Shown: positions 27,461-37,253 of the stretch, piece by piece | How the letters are laid out: each line of letters opens with the position of its first letter | How positions within the stretch are numbered: the stretch's first letter is position 1 | NCBI RefSeq assembly: GCF_900185015.1 | Contig: NZ_FXYD01000003.1 | Coordinates: 124,001-188,000 of the forward strand | From: Octadecabacter ascidiaceicola | GTDB taxonomy: Bacteria > Pseudomonadota > Alphaproteobacteria > Rhodobacterales > Rhodobacteraceae | Direction of reading: 5' to 3' | DNA: 64,000 nucleotides | The notes under the pieces: generated by a model | The model's input: only the letters and a program-made list of their open reading frames with translations | What the model was told of the DNA's origin: nothing | Databases searched by the model: none | Made by a program: the position numbers and the translations under genes

Positions 27461-27474
27461 TTGATCTAAATCAA
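27461..27474. promoter_or_regulatory. FNR box upstream of ccoN
   Basis: TTGATCTAAATCAA fits TTGAT-N4-ATCAA. It lies in the 119-base gap between fnrL and ccoN, correctly placed to activate leftward transcription of ccoNOQP. Confidence 0.88.
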
Positions 27475-27499
27475 GCAAATTTGAAAACTATTTATTGGA

Positions 27500-28249
27500 T
27501 TAGTAAACGACGCCGCCATCAGCGTCATCGCCGGTCTCATCTTGGAGGGCAGCAATGTCCTCGACGGTGAAGTGTTTCCGGTCAGAAAAGTCGATCACAC
27601 CGTCTTTCTTGAGCGCGCTGAACTGGCGGCTTACCGTTTCCAGAGTCAGGCCAAGATAGTTCGCAATCTGGTCGCGGGTCATATGAAGGTCGATAACGTC
27701 TTTGCTTCCGTCCTGCCCGTGAGACGACCGACGTGCGAGCATTTCAATAAAAGTCGCGATCTTTTCGCGCGCAGTTTTGCGACCTAACAGCAGCATCCAA
27801 TCCCGTGCGGCATCGAGCTCATCCAAGGCCAATTCCATCAAACGTTGTGCAATATGGGGTGTTTCACAAACAAGACTCTCGAACCTCGGACGATCAAAGC
27901 AGCACAGAGTCACATCGACCGTCGCGGTGACGTCAAACTCGATCTGCTCTCTGCCTGGCCGCCCAATAAAGTCTGACGGCAACAAAAGGCCAACCATCTG
28001 TGTGCGCCCATCCTCCATCGTCTTTGACAATGTCGCCACGCCAGTCACCACGGAAGCCACAAATTCAAGCGGTTCACCACGCCATAAAATCACGTCACCA
28101 GCGGCGTAGGTCTTATAGGATTTCATGCTTTCAAGAATTTCCAACTCGTCATCGTCACAACGCGCACAAACCGCCCGGTGCCGGATCGGGCACTGGCTGC
28201 ATTTGATCGGTGCGACCGATGGTGTGTTGAGTTTCTTTGGCTGGTTCAT
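27500..28249 (-). CDS. fnrL: Oxygen-sensing FNR/FnrL transcription regulator
   Basis: 249 residues from the ATG at 28249; an upstream TTG frame from 28471 would read through the FNR box and hemN and was rejected. N-terminal cysteines at 17, 20, 28 and 31 (CSQCPIRHRAVCARC) fit an oxygen-labile 4Fe-4S cluster. A cyclic-nucleotide-type beta roll follows, and the C-terminal HTH has ETVSRQFSALKKDG with the E-xx-SR contacts that read TTGAT. The surrounding genes, each with an FNR box, are its expected regulon. An FNR box 7 bases before its own start suggests autoregulation. Confidence 0.94.
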   Translation of the reverse strand: MNQPKKLNTPSVAPIKCSQCPIRHRAVCARCDDDELEILESMKSYKTYAAGDVILWRGEPLEFVASVVTGVATLSKTMEDGRTQMVGLLLPSDFIGRPGREQIEFDVTATVDVTLCCFDRPRFESLVCETPHIAQRLMELALDELDAARDWMLLLGRKTAREKIATFIEMLARRSSHGQDGSKDVIDLHMTRDQIANYLGLTLETVSRQFSALKKDGVIDFSDRKHFTVEDIAALQDETGDDADGGVVY

Positions 28250-28255
28250 GATTCT

Positions 28256-28269
28256 TTGATCTGTATCAA
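28256..28269. promoter_or_regulatory. FNR box between fnrL and hemN
   Basis: TTGATCTGTATCAA is a perfect FNR site. It is 7 bases from the fnrL start, where bound FnrL would block its own expression, and 35 bases before hemN. Confidence 0.88.
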
Positions 28270-28303
28270 GGCAAAAACGCCTTTTCACATTCTTAGTACG
28301 CGC

Positions 28304-29659
28304 ATGGAAAACATTGATCAACTTCGTACCCATGGTCTTTTTGACGCAAAGGTGCCCCGCTACACCAGCTATCCGCCCGCAAACCACTTTGAGAACGGAG
28401 TCGGGCGTGAAAATCAGGCGAACTGGCTGCGCACTGTTTCTGGTGACAAAGGCATTTCGGTCTACATTCACATACCGTTTTGCACGCGCCTATGCTGGTT
28501 CTGCGCGTGCCGGACGCAGGGTACAAAAACACTGCAACCCGTTGATGCGTATGTTGAATTCCTACGCTCGGAAATTCGTGCGGTGCGCGCAACCCTGCCA
28601 AAAAGTGTACGCATGGCGCGCCTTCATCTTGGTGGCGGCACGCCGACCATTCTTCCCGTCAAAACGATGTCTATGCTTCTAACAGAGGTCTTTGATGCGT
28701 TTCCCAAGGACGATGATTTTGAGTTTTCGGTTGAGGTTGATCCAACCGAAGTCTCTGATCAATTGCTTGAGTCGCTCATTAATTTCGGCCTCAATCGCGT
28801 TAGCCTTGGCGTACAGGACTTCGCGCCTGTCGTGCAGAATGCTATCGGGCGCTCCCAATCGCTTGAGCAAACGCGCCACGTCATTGATTTCTTACGCGCG
28901 CGCGGTGTCACGGCCCTCAATCTGGATCTGCTCTATGGTTTGCCATTCCAAACGATGGAAAGCTTCAAGGAAACACTGGATCATGTCATCGCGATGGAAC
29001 CCGACCGCTTGGCGATCTACGGCTACGCACATGTGCCGTGGATGTCTAAACGTCAGGTATTGATCAACGCGGATGATCTACCCGACAGCGAGATGCGGTT
29101 TGAACTCGCGATGCTCGCGCAGGAAACATTGATCAATCAAGGGTTTGAGGCCATCGGCATCGACCACTTTGCTGTACCCTCGGACAAGCTGGCAATCGCC
29201 CAAAATGAAGGCCGGGTGCGCAGGAACTTTCAAGGCTATACGGACGATCAATGCGAAACTCTTATCGGGTTTGGAGCCTCTGCAATTTCGCGTTTCAAGC
29301 AAGGTTTTTTGCAAAACGCGGTTGCGACTTCAGCCTATCAAGATCGGATTACCCAAGGCAGTATGGCCGCACATAAAGGCTATATGCTCACCGCGAGTGA
29401 CGACGTTATTTCCCGAGTCGTTGAAGACCTGTTGTGCCGTTTTGAGTTGGACAGCAGCTCACTAAGCGCTGAGTTCCCGAAACAAGCCGAATTTATTCGC
29501 GCCATTAGTGTCATGCTTATGCGGCAGTATTCAGACGCGTTTCATATCAGCAAGAATGGCCTGAAAATGAACGATTGGGCAAAGCCACTGGTACGCATCA
29601 TTGCCAATTCCGTTGATACGTTCTCAAGCAGCGAAGTCGCGCATTCGTCTGCTATCTAA
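28304..29659 (+). CDS. hemN: Oxygen-independent coproporphyrinogen III dehydrogenase
   Basis: 451 residues from the ATG at 28304. The radical-SAM motif is C60-x3-C64-x2-C67 (YIHIPFCTRLCWFCACRTQG), with a further cysteine at 69 as in HemN. HLGGGTPTIL is the SAM-binding glycine motif, and NLDLLYGLPFQT is typical further on. It makes protoporphyrinogen IX without oxygen, supplying heme for the neighbouring cbb3 oxidase under low oxygen. Divergent from fnrL and sharing the FNR box. Confidence 0.94.
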   Translation: MENIDQLRTHGLFDAKVPRYTSYPPANHFENGVGRENQANWLRTVSGDKGISVYIHIPFCTRLCWFCACRTQGTKTLQPVDAYVEFLRSEIRAVRATLPKSVRMARLHLGGGTPTILPVKTMSMLLTEVFDAFPKDDDFEFSVEVDPTEVSDQLLESLINFGLNRVSLGVQDFAPVVQNAIGRSQSLEQTRHVIDFLRARGVTALNLDLLYGLPFQTMESFKETLDHVIAMEPDRLAIYGYAHVPWMSKRQVLINADDLPDSEMRFELAMLAQETLINQGFEAIGIDHFAVPSDKLAIAQNEGRVRRNFQGYTDDQCETLIGFGASAISRFKQGFLQNAVATSAYQDRITQGSMAAHKGYMLTASDDVISRVVEDLLCRFELDSSSLSAEFPKQAEFIRAISVMLMRQYSDAFHISKNGLKMNDWAKPLVRIIANSVDTFSSSEVAHSSAI

Positions 29660-29680
29660 ATCTTAGCCCACAAACGAAAA

Positions 29681-29711
29681 AGGCCGCGCTTCCCGACAAG
29701 AAGCGCGGCCT
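29681..29711. terminator. Bidirectional terminator between hemN and icd
   Basis: A 12-bp perfect stem (AGGCCGCGCTTC with GAAGCGCGGCCT) has TATTATA after it on the plus strand and TTTTTCG after it on the minus strand. It separates two convergent genes. Confidence 0.9.
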
Positions 29712-29723
29712 ATTATACACCGT

Positions 29724-31913
29724 TTAGCCGATGATGCTGTTCAGCGTGGCTGATGGGCGCATCACGGCCGCAGTCTTCGCGTCATCCGTCTTAAAGTACC
29801 CACCCAGATCAGCCGCTGGACCTTGCACCGCAGCCAACTCAGCAAGGATCGCGCTCTCGTTGCTTGCAAGCGCTTCTGCGACAGGCGCGAAGTGTGCGGC
29901 AAGCGCTGCATCATCCGACTGTGCTGCCAATGCTTCGGCCCAGTAGCGTGCGAACCAGTAGTGGCTATCGCGGTTGTCCGGCTCGCCTACTTTGCGGGAT
30001 GGTGAACGGCCGTGGTCCAAGATGCCTTGGGTCGCTGCATCAACAGCTTGGCCCAAAACGCGGGCTTGCTCGTTGCCTTTTGCATTCGCAAGGAACTGCA
30101 GGCTTTCACCCAATGCGCAGAATTCGCCAAGGCTGTCCCAACGCAGATGGTTTTCTTCGACCAACTGCTGAACGTGCTTTGGGGCGGACCCGCCAGCGCC
30201 AGTTTCAAACAAGCCACCGCCATTCATCAGCTTAACGATGGAAAGCATCTTCGCGGACGTTGCCAATTCGAGGATCGGGAACAGGTCAGTCAGGTAGTCG
30301 CGCAGAACGTTACCCGTAACCGCGATTGAGTTCTCACCCTTCGTGATCGTTTCGAACGAAGCACGGGTTGCTTCGCGCGGCGCCATGATCTCAAACTTGT
30401 CGGCTACGCCTTTGGCTTCAAGGATCGGTTTCACATAGGCGATCAATTCAGCATCGTGGGCGCGGTTTGCGTCGAGCCAGAAAATCGCCTGACAGCCTTC
30501 CGCCTTCTGGCGATCAATCGCGAGGTTCACCCAGTCTTCGATTGGCGCTTTACGCGCAGACGCGGAACGCCAGATGTCGTTCGCCTCGACTTTGTGCTCA
30601 TGCAGGACTGTGCCGTCATCAAGGATTATCTTGACGGTGCCGGCTTCTGGCATCTCAAACGTCGTTGGGTGCGAACCGTATTCTTCGGCTTTTTGCGCCA
30701 TCAGACCGATGTTCTGAACTGTACCTGCAGTCGCAGGGTTCAGTTTACCGTTCTCTTTAAAAAAGTTGATCGTCTCATCATAAACCGGCGCGTAGGAGTT
30801 GTCAGGGATCACACAGTTGGAATCGCCTTCCTTACCGTCTGGCCCCCAGCCCTTACCGCCTGCGCGGATAAGTGCGGGCATGGATGCGTCGATGATAACA
30901 TCAGAGGAGACGTGCAGGTTAGTGACGCCCTTATCGCTATCAACCATGTACATCGGCGGACGCGCTGCCATGCACGCCTCGATATCCGCTTTGATCTCAG
31001 CATTGCCATCAACACGTGCCAACAGATCGCCCAAGCCAGCGTTCGGGTTCACACCCAGATCGGCCATTGCTTCGCCGTGCTTTTCAAACACTGGCCCGAG
31101 GAATGCTTTAACCGCGTGGCCAAAGATGATCGGGTCAGACACTTTCATCATAGTCGCCTTCATATGGAGCGAGAACAATGTGCCGTCGGCTTTGGTTTCT
31201 TCGATCTGGTCAGCAAGAAACGTATTCAGTGCCTTTGCACTCATGAATGTCGCGTCGACCACGGTTCCAGCCGGGTATGTGACGGCGTCCTTTAGAACAG
31301 TTTCACCGGATGCAGTTTCCAGAACAATCTTGGCTGTCGCTTCTTTAGCGAGCGTCGCGGACACTTCGTTTGAGAAGAAATCACCGCCAGACATGGAAGA
31401 TACTTTGGTTTTGCTGTCAGCGGTCCAATCACCCATGCGGTGCGGGTTGTTTTGAGCAAAGCTTTTCACGGCTTTGGCAGCACGACGATCAGAGTTCCCT
31501 TCGCGCAAAACGGGGTTCACAGCAGAACCCTTGATGGCATCGTAACGCGCCTGCGCATCTTTTTCGGCGTCCGTTTCCGGTGCATCTGGGTAGTCAGGGA
31601 TGTTGAAACCATTCGCCTGCAGCTCAGCGATTGCGGCCTTAAGCTGTGGCACGGACGCTGAAATGTTTGGCAGCTTGATAACGTTTGCTTCCGGTGTCTT
31701 TACCAGACGTCCAAGCTCCGCCAGATCGTCAGACTGAAACTGTTCCGTGGTCAGGCTTTCAGGGAATGTCGCCAGGATACGACCTGCTAGGCTGATGTCC
31801 TTCGTTCCAACAGATACGCCAGCAGCAGCGGCGAATTTTTGGATGATCGGCAAGAATGATGCTGACGCCAATTCAGGCGCTTCGTCCACTTTTGTGTAGA
31901 TGATATCGGACAT
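29724..31913 (-). CDS. icd: Isocitrate dehydrogenase, NADP-dependent, monomeric type
   Basis: 729 residues from the ATG at 31913, close to the 735-745 of monomeric IDH (IDH-II). Landmarks are [15 protein letters not shown] at the start, [23 protein letters not shown] with substrate-binding Ser-Asn-Arg residues, [21 protein letters not shown] and [26 protein letters not shown] near the end. It converts isocitrate to 2-oxoglutarate in the TCA cycle. A frame reaching 32027 is longer but lacks family similarity before MSDII. Confidence 0.95.
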   Translation of the reverse strand: MSDIIYTKVDEAPELASASFLPIIQKFAAAAGVSVGTKDISLAGRILATFPESLTTEQFQSDDLAELGRLVKTPEANVIKLPNISASVPQLKAAIAELQANGFNIPDYPDAPETDAEKDAQARYDAIKGSAVNPVLREGNSDRRAAKAVKSFAQNNPHRMGDWTADSKTKVSSMSGGDFFSNEVSATLAKEATAKIVLETASGETVLKDAVTYPAGTVVDATFMSAKALNTFLADQIEETKADGTLFSLHMKATMMKVSDPIIFGHAVKAFLGPVFEKHGEAMADLGVNPNAGLGDLLARVDGNAEIKADIEACMAARPPMYMVDSDKGVTNLHVSSDVIIDASMPALIRAGGKGWGPDGKEGDSNCVIPDNSYAPVYDETINFFKENGKLNPATAGTVQNIGLMAQKAEEYGSHPTTFEMPEAGTVKIILDDGTVLHEHKVEANDIWRSASARKAPIEDWVNLAIDRQKAEGCQAIFWLDANRAHDAELIAYVKPILEAKGVADKFEIMAPREATRASFETITKGENSIAVTGNVLRDYLTDLFPILELATSAKMLSIVKLMNGGGLFETGAGGSAPKHVQQLVEENHLRWDSLGEFCALGESLQFLANAKGNEQARVLGQAVDAATQGILDHGRSPSRKVGEPDNRDSHYWFARYWAEALAAQSDDAALAAHFAPVAEALASNESAILAELAAVQGPAADLGGYFKTDDAKTAAVMRPSATLNSIIG

Positions 31914-32088
31914 GAGATTCCCCATTTGGATTGGATTTGAGGGCTTCATAACTGAATGCATCAAGAAGGTCGACAGTATACCATCGTATACGACGCTGGA
32001 GTGACAATTCGCCCCGGCAAAAAGCACAAGTGCTGCAAACGGCAGTAAACCCCGAGGCTAGGCAATTGAGGAAGAGATAGAGAAAAAG

Positions 32089-32163
32089 TGGTGCCCAGGG
32101 GCGGAATCGAACCACCGACACGAGGATTTTCAATCCACTGCTCTACCCCTGAGCTACCCGGGC
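32089..32163 (-). tRNA. tRNA-Phe (GAA)
   Basis: 75 bases including an encoded CCA. The acceptor GCCCGGG pairs with CCTGGGC, the D arm is GCTC-AGGGGTA-GAGC, the anticodon loop is TTGAAAA with GAA, and the T arm is GGTGG-TTCGATT-CCGCC. The anticodon stem has one T-T mismatch. Confidence 0.95.
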
Positions 32164-32260
32164 ACGGAAAGGGGCGAACCCCTTGGGTGAGGGCGTTTTA
32201 GGCGGGGCGCAACGGACTGTCCAGACCCTTCTTTCAAATCCGCGAAAACACTTGCAGATG

Positions 32261-32458
32261 TCAGGAAGGGCGTGGCAATTCAGGATCTTGTTTGGCTTTC
32301 TCAAGCGCATCTTCCAACTCATCGATCTCATCAGGATCATTGCTGGGAATCGCGTAACCACCGCCAAGCCATTTCGCCAAATCAACATCTGCGCAGCGCT
32401 TTGAACAAAATGGCCGATACGCAGCATTCGTTTCTTTATCACAAATCGGACAAGCCAT
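32261..32458 (-). CDS. yacG: DNA gyrase inhibitor YacG family zinc protein
   Basis: 65 residues with four zinc cysteines (CPIC ... FCSKRCADVDLAKWLGGGYAIP), the YacG signature, then an acidic tail. YacG of E. coli binds and inhibits GyrB. Its ATG overlaps the stop of the ribonuclease gene by one base (TGATG), so they are coupled. Confidence 0.92.
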   Translation of the reverse strand: MACPICDKETNAAYRPFCSKRCADVDLAKWLGGGYAIPSNDPDEIDELEDALEKAKQDPELPRPS

Positions 32459-33486
32459 CAGACAAGGCCGAGTGGCGTTGGTAGACGCTCACGTTTGCGC
32501 TGCAGTTCAAAGTGTCCAAGCGGGGTCCAACCAACAAGCGCGGTGTCGATACTGTCCGCGCGAAACGCGCTACGTAAAGTAGACTCAATTTGTTTTCGGT
32601 GCGCTTTGGACATCGGTGCCATGTCGATGACAACCTGCCCACCAAGCCCGCGCAGGCGGAGCGCGCGCGGCAACGCTTTGCAAGCTGCTATATTCGCCTT
32701 GAGAGAGGATGCAGGCGAGGTGTCGCCACCCGTATTCACATCTACCGCAACAAGAGCGCGCGTCGGTTCAACATACATAAACGCCGATGCATCAAGGCTG
32801 ACACGGGGACTGGAAAGCGCTGCCATTTGATCCAGCACACCCTGATCCTCAAAGCCACCTGCGTCAGTAACGACCGTCGCAGGTTCGACCCATTCACGCC
32901 AAGCAAGCGCATGCGGGCCATCACCGTCGGTCAGTGCCTCCGCGACGCCGTCTTTGTCAGCCATAATGGCAGACGCCATGCCGTCCATTGCCGTGATATC
33001 TTCGATTATGTCTTCATCCGCCCCGCCTTCACAGGACGACCGCAGGATCAACCCGAACCCTTCGCTCACGCCTTCTTCGTGGGCGCAGGCCAAGACCCGT
33101 TCGCGCACGTCATCGTCTTTGATCGACCGGCTGACGTTGATGCCCGGTTTTCCGGGGGTCACGATGGCGTAGCGGGATTTAAAAAGAACGCGGTCCGTCA
33201 CGGGAATCGCTTTGCCGTCGTCGGCATAGCCCGTGACCTGCACTAGAATTGCCTGCCCCGGCGCAAGGCCTTTGCCTTGGCGCAAGAAAGCCGTCTCACC
33301 CTCGGGCAACTTCAGCATCATGCCGCCCTGCCCTTTAAGCGGACGATCACAAATCGCACGATAGATCGCACCGGGCCGCGGAGCATCATCGTTATCAATC
33401 ATCAAATCTTGGAGCTTGCCATCAACCAACAGCGCAGCCGTTTCACGGTCGCCAATGTGGTCCAGAACGATCATGCGTCCTTTCAT
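32458..33486 (-). CDS. Ribonuclease E/G family protein, short form
   Basis: 342 residues from the ATG at 33486 (ATGA overlap with maf). Family motifs include [20 protein letters not shown], and [21 protein letters not shown] with the catalytic Asp (DVNTGG), followed by [12 protein letters not shown] with the second Asp. It lacks the S1 insertion, zinc-link and C-terminal scaffold of RNase E and is shorter than E. coli RNase G (489 residues), as is common for this locus in Rhodobacteraceae. It probably processes rRNA or mRNA 5' ends. Confidence 0.85.
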   Translation of the reverse strand: MKGRMIVLDHIGDRETAALLVDGKLQDLMIDNDDAPRPGAIYRAICDRPLKGQGGMMLKLPEGETAFLRQGKGLAPGQAILVQVTGYADDGKAIPVTDRVLFKSRYAIVTPGKPGINVSRSIKDDDVRERVLACAHEEGVSEGFGLILRSSCEGGADEDIIEDITAMDGMASAIMADKDGVAEALTDGDGPHALAWREWVEPATVVTDAGGFEDQGVLDQMAALSSPRVSLDASAFMYVEPTRALVAVDVNTGGDTSPASSLKANIAACKALPRALRLRGLGGQVVIDMAPMSKAHRKQIESTLRSAFRADSIDTALVGWTPLGHFELQRKRERLPTPLGLV

Positions 33487-34052
33487 TTCCAAATCTCCAA
33501 TCCTGATGATTGCAATAGGTTCGCGGTCTCTGCCAACGGCAACCCAACCACAGCCGAATAAGACCCTGCGACCCACGGAATGAACGCGCTGGCTGGCCCT
33601 TGGATCGCATATCCACCCGCCTTGCCGCGCCAATCATCGGTTGCGATGTAGCCCCCGATTTCAGCGTCACTTAACCGCTTCATCTTCACGTCTGTGACGA
33701 CATCCTTTACGCGTACGCCGTTCGGTGTTTTCACGGATATCGCTGTGATAACCTTGTGGCGGCGACCAGACATGAGGCGCAAAAACGCCTCTGCCTCAGC
33801 CGCATCCGCTGGCTTACCTAAAATACGTCGACCAACCGCAACCGTTGTATCAGCGCAAAGCACGACTTCATCCGCTGCACACGCGGACGCTTCCGCCTTT
33901 TGACGCGCCATGCGCCGTACATAGTCGCGCGGCTTTTCGGCACCAATCGGGTCTTCATTGATATCTGGCGCACGTACGTCATCTGGCGTCAGCCCAAGCT
34001 GCGCCAACAGCTCCAACCGTCGCGGGGAACCGGAGCCTAGAACCAACCTCAT
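33483..34052 (-). CDS. maf: Maf-like nucleoside triphosphate pyrophosphatase
   Basis: 189 residues. Maf motifs are [18 protein letters not shown] at the start, [15 protein letters not shown], and [27 protein letters not shown] with the catalytic Asp. Such enzymes hydrolyse dTTP, UTP or modified nucleotides. It lies 6 bases downstream of infA. Confidence 0.92.
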   Translation of the reverse strand: MRLVLGSGSPRRLELLAQLGLTPDDVRAPDINEDPIGAEKPRDYVRRMARQKAEASACAADEVVLCADTTVAVGRRILGKPADAAEAEAFLRLMSGRRHKVITAISVKTPNGVRVKDVVTDVKMKRLSDAEIGGYIATDDWRGKAGGYAIQGPASAFIPWVAGSYSAVVGLPLAETANLLQSSGLEIWK

Positions 34053-34058
34053 GGTCGA

Positions 34059-34277
34059 TTATTTAAAGCGATAATTGATCCGACCCTTGGTCAAATCATA
34101 CGGGGTCATCTCGACCTGTACCTTGTCGCCTGCCAGAACACGGATGCGGTTTTTCCGCATCTTACCTGCCGTATGCGCGATGATCGTATGGCCGTTTTCC
34201 AGCTCGACCAGGAATGTCGCGTTCGGCAAGAGTTCTTTTACGACACCTGGAAATTCGAGCAGTTCTTCCTTGGCCAT
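34059..34277 (-). CDS. infA: Translation initiation factor IF-1
   Basis: 72 residues, exactly the family length. It opens [20 protein letters not shown] and has the OB-fold segment [19 protein letters not shown] followed by [16 protein letters not shown], the near-invariant ending. It occupies the ribosomal A site during initiation. Confidence 0.98.
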   Translation of the reverse strand: MAKEELLEFPGVVKELLPNATFLVELENGHTIIAHTAGKMRKNRIRVLAGDKVQVEMTPYDLTKGRINYRFK

Positions 34278-34400
34278 GTTCTCTCCATCTAAAACGTCTG
34301 CAAAAATCTGCAGACAGCGGGTAAATGCGCCCTAAGCGGCGCAGTTTCAAGGGATAATCTATTAAACTCGCCCAGTGGTGGCCGTTTTGACGCGCTGAAA

Positions 34401-34859
34401 CTAGCTCGTGGCCTTCCCCAGCCCGAAGCGTTCAATCAACTTTGTGCGAATTTGATCCCGTGCCTGACGGTAGTACAAAAGGCGATCTTCGCGAGTTTCA
34501 CCAAGTCCTGTCGGGTCCATGATCGGCCAATACTCAACTTCCAAATGGGAATGGCGCGTCAATTCCAATGCACGACGCTGGCTTGCAGGTGACAGCGCTA
34601 CAATCAGGTCAAACGACGAAAGATCATCACCCCATTGCTCCATCTCATCAAACGAGCGGCTTTTGTGGCGCGACAGTTCGATGCCCATTTCTTCACAAAC
34701 AGCGACGGCGAAACCGTCAATATCCAAGTCAGATTTCACCCCGGCGGATTGCAGGTAAATCTCTGTTCCGTATAACTTTTTGGACAGTCCTTCTGCCATC
34801 GGCGAGCGCACAGAATTGTGGTCACAACAAAACAGAATGGACTGTGGAAGCTCGCTCAA
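34401..34859 (-). CDS. Low-molecular-weight protein tyrosine phosphatase family protein
   Basis: 152 residues from a TTG at 34859 preceded by GGAGG; no ATG gives a sensible N-terminus, and UPF0262 ends just before it at 34861. The P-loop is FCCDHNSVRSPMAEG, matching C-x5-R (Cys-Asp-His-Asn-Ser-Val-Arg) of the LMW-PTP/arsenate-reductase fold. The acid loop near the end is WPIMDPTGLGETREDR, with the DPxG Asp. The substrate is unknown. Confidence 0.88.
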   Translation of the reverse strand: MSELPQSILFCCDHNSVRSPMAEGLSKKLYGTEIYLQSAGVKSDLDIDGFAVAVCEEMGIELSRHKSRSFDEMEQWGDDLSSFDLIVALSPASQRRALELTRHSHLEVEYWPIMDPTGLGETREDRLLYYRQARDQIRTKLIERFGLGKATS

Positions 34860-34860
34860 A

Positions 34861-35340
34861 TCACCCTCCGAAATGCAAAACGCAGATGAGAGTAAACAGG
34901 CGCCGCGCCGTGTCGTAATCGACCTCGGCCTTGCCTTCCAGACGCTCCTGCAGCACTCGCGCGCCTTCGTCATGGATGCCACGCCGCGCCATATCAATGG
35001 TCTCGATCTGGCTTGGCGCTGCGGTCTTCACAGCGTCAAAATAGCTTTCGCAAATCTGGAAGTAGTCCTTCACGACTTGGCGAAACGGCCCGAGGGACAG
35101 ATGAAACTCGCCTGCAGCCTCGCCCTTTTCAGTGACTATCTCGAAAACCAACCGTTTTTGCCGAATGGACAAGCCAAGGCGATACGGCCCCGAAGGTGGG
35201 GACTTCCCGTCACGCTCTGGCAGCACAAACGAGTTATCCTCCAGCAGATCGAACATAGCGACCTTGCGTTCTTGTTCAATCTCGGGCGTTGGCGGCGGCA
35301 GCGCACTGTCGTCCAGATCGATATGAATAATCTTCGCCAA
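34861..35340 (-). CDS. UPF0262 family protein
   Basis: 159 residues. It begins KIIHIDLDDSALPPPTPEIEQERKVA and contains YRLGLSIRQKRLVFEI and LSLGPFRQVVKDYFQICESY, all matching UPF0262, a conserved alphaproteobacterial family of unknown function. The position directly after hisD and before an LMW-PTP gene is the standard context. Confidence 0.92.
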   Translation of the reverse strand: MAKIIHIDLDDSALPPPTPEIEQERKVAMFDLLEDNSFVLPERDGKSPPSGPYRLGLSIRQKRLVFEIVTEKGEAAGEFHLSLGPFRQVVKDYFQICESYFDAVKTAAPSQIETIDMARRGIHDEGARVLQERLEGKAEVDYDTARRLFTLICVLHFGG

Positions 35341-35344
35341 AACC

Positions 35345-36649
35345 TTAGTCCCTATTTAACTTGTCGAGTCGCGCACGAACGCTCAGCCCATGTGCCTGTA
35401 AACTTTCCGAAATGGCAAGCCGTTCCGCAGCGGGCCCAATCGCATTCAGCGCCTCTGGCGTCATCCGCGCAAGCGTAGTTCGCTTCAGGAAATCCATCAC
35501 AGACAGCCCGCTTGAGAACCGCGCAGACCGCGCGGTTGGCAAAACATGGTTCGGCCCACCAACGTAGTCCCCAATCGCCTCGGGCGTCCACGCACCGATG
35601 AAAATCGCCCCCGCGTGAGTAACTTTACCAGCCATCTCGTCGGCATCTGCAACACATAGCTCCAAATGTTCTGGCGCAATTCTGTCAGATAAAACAATCG
35701 CTTCATCCATATTTTCAACAGTAATGACGGCCCCAAAATCGCGCCAGCTCGGGCCAGCAACCGCACGGCGCTCCAAGGTCTGCAGTCGCTTTTCCACAGC
35801 ATCCGCAACAGCCTGCCCAAACGCCGCATCATCCGTAATCAGGATCGACTGCGCAGACTCGTCGTGTTCAGCCTGAGACAACAGATCCAGTGCAACCCAG
35901 TCAGGGTCATTGTCCTTATCAGCAATCACCAAGATTTCAGACGGCCCCGCGATCATATCAATCCCGACCTTGCCAAATACACGTCGCTTAGCGGCCGCTA
36001 CAAATGCGTTCCCCGGTCCAGTGATCTTATCAACAGGTGCAATCGTTTCCGTGCCATACGCCAGCGCAGCAACAGCTTGCGCACCACCAATACGGTAAAC
36101 TTCGTTCACCCCTGAAATGCGCGCCGCCAGCAACACAAGGGGGTTCACATCCCCATCCGGCGTCGGCACGACCATCGCCAAGCGCCCCACACCCGCGACT
36201 TTCGCAGGAATCGCGTTCATCAACACAGAACTCGGGTAGGTCGCAATTCCACCCGGAACATACAATCCAGCCGCCGAAACCGCGCTCCAGCGCCACCCAA
36301 GTGACGCACCCGCATCATCTTCCCAAAACGCATCCTCAGGCATCTGGCGCGCGTGGTATGCGCGAATACGTTCCGCCGCCATCTCCAGTGCTTCGCGATC
36401 TTCTGCGCTGACCTGAGCGCAATAGCCATCAATCTCAGCCGCTGAAAACCGCAACCCAGCGGCATCCAACTCAAGGCGGTCAAACTTCGCCGTTAGCTCC
36501 AGTACGGCCGCATCACCGCGTGCACGCACATCGGCAATGATATCCGCAACAACCGCATCCACATCCGGGCTGTCTTCGCGCTTAGCCCCAAGCAATGCCT
36601 GAAACGCGCTCTCAAAGCCTTCATCCTTAGTGCTCAAAAACTGCGGCAT
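35345..36649 (-). CDS. hisD: Histidinol dehydrogenase
   Basis: 434 residues. Landmarks are GLYVPGGIATYPSSVLMNAIPAKVAG, the GPGNAFVAAAKRRVFGKVGIDMIAGPSE segment, AEHDESAQSI with zinc and catalytic Glu/His residues, and GDYVGGPNHVLPTARSARF. It carries out the last two steps of histidine synthesis. Located away from other his genes, which is common in this family. Confidence 0.96.
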   Translation of the reverse strand: MPQFLSTKDEGFESAFQALLGAKREDSPDVDAVVADIIADVRARGDAAVLELTAKFDRLELDAAGLRFSAAEIDGYCAQVSAEDREALEMAAERIRAYHARQMPEDAFWEDDAGASLGWRWSAVSAAGLYVPGGIATYPSSVLMNAIPAKVAGVGRLAMVVPTPDGDVNPLVLLAARISGVNEVYRIGGAQAVAALAYGTETIAPVDKITGPGNAFVAAAKRRVFGKVGIDMIAGPSEILVIADKDNDPDWVALDLLSQAEHDESAQSILITDDAAFGQAVADAVEKRLQTLERRAVAGPSWRDFGAVITVENMDEAIVLSDRIAPEHLELCVADADEMAGKVTHAGAIFIGAWTPEAIGDYVGGPNHVLPTARSARFSSGLSVMDFLKRTTLARMTPEALNAIGPAAERLAISESLQAHGLSVRARLDKLNRD

Positions 36650-36711
36650 ATCTCGGTCGTCCTATTTGCAAACACCTGTCGCTTCGCGGCTTTCATGTTT
36701 GCTTTTGTTTT

Positions 36712-36776
36712 ATAAATATCCCGGGGGAGTCGCTTTAGCGACGGGGGCTGGCCCCCTCCCCGCTCGCGGCACGCGC
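36712..36776 (-). terminator. Hairpin terminator region after the DUF2948 gene
   Basis: Reading leftward, GGGGGC-CA-GCCCCC (36743-36756) and then GTCGCT-AA-AGCGAC (36729-36742) form two stems, followed by TCCCCCGGGATATTTATAAAAC. The CTCCCCCGGGATATTT kind of ending is a recurrent 3' element in Rhodobacteraceae. The rest of this 127-base gap shows nothing else. Confidence 0.6.
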
Positions 36777-37253
36777 CTACTCCGGATGTTCTGGTTTCGC
36801 TTTCGACGGTGCTACATAGGGCCTCGTCACATCTTTCAACACCACCTCAAGGGCTTCGACTTCGACACGGATCGCACCGTCGCCCGCGAGGGTCAGCAAC
36901 ACATAGCCGCCACCGTCCTCACCCGCTTCAAAAGTTACGGCCAGCACTGACAGCACCATGTCACTGTCACGAACGTCTACGCCTTGCGTTTGAACGCGCA
37001 CAACGTCCTCAATCACTAAAACCGACTGCACACGCTCGTAGGCGCGGCTGCGGGTTTCCGCGTTTGCCACATCTTCCCAGCGAAACCGGTTCAACAACAA
37101 CGCAAAACGGCGCGCGTTTCTGTCCCACTTCATCTCGGGCCCCGGGAAAACCGCGTCCTGAATGAAGCCCGACAATACGCCGAGGTCCTCAGCGTCGAGC
37201 GCCTTTAGGCGTAGCGGTTTTTCCGCGCCATCTTCGAAGGTTGCGTCGCTCAC
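36777..37253 (-). CDS. DUF2948 family protein
   Basis: 158 residues. [24 protein letters not shown] near the start, [18 protein letters not shown] and the C-terminal [23 protein letters not shown] match DUF2948, an alphaproteobacterial family of unknown function normally next to murA. Its ATG overlaps the murA stop (ATGA). Confidence 0.9.
   Translation of the reverse strand: MSDATFEDGAEKPLRLKALDAEDLGVLSGFIQDAVFPGPEMKWDRNARRFALLLNRFRWEDVANAETRSRAYERVQSVLVIEDVVRVQTQGVDVRDSDMVLSVLAVTFEAGEDGGGYVLLTLAGDGAIRVEVEALEVVLKDVTRPYVAPSKAKPEHPE

Noticed and set aside
28250-28471. Longer fnrL start
   Set aside because: It would read through the FNR box and the hemN start; the cysteine motif begins normally from 28249.
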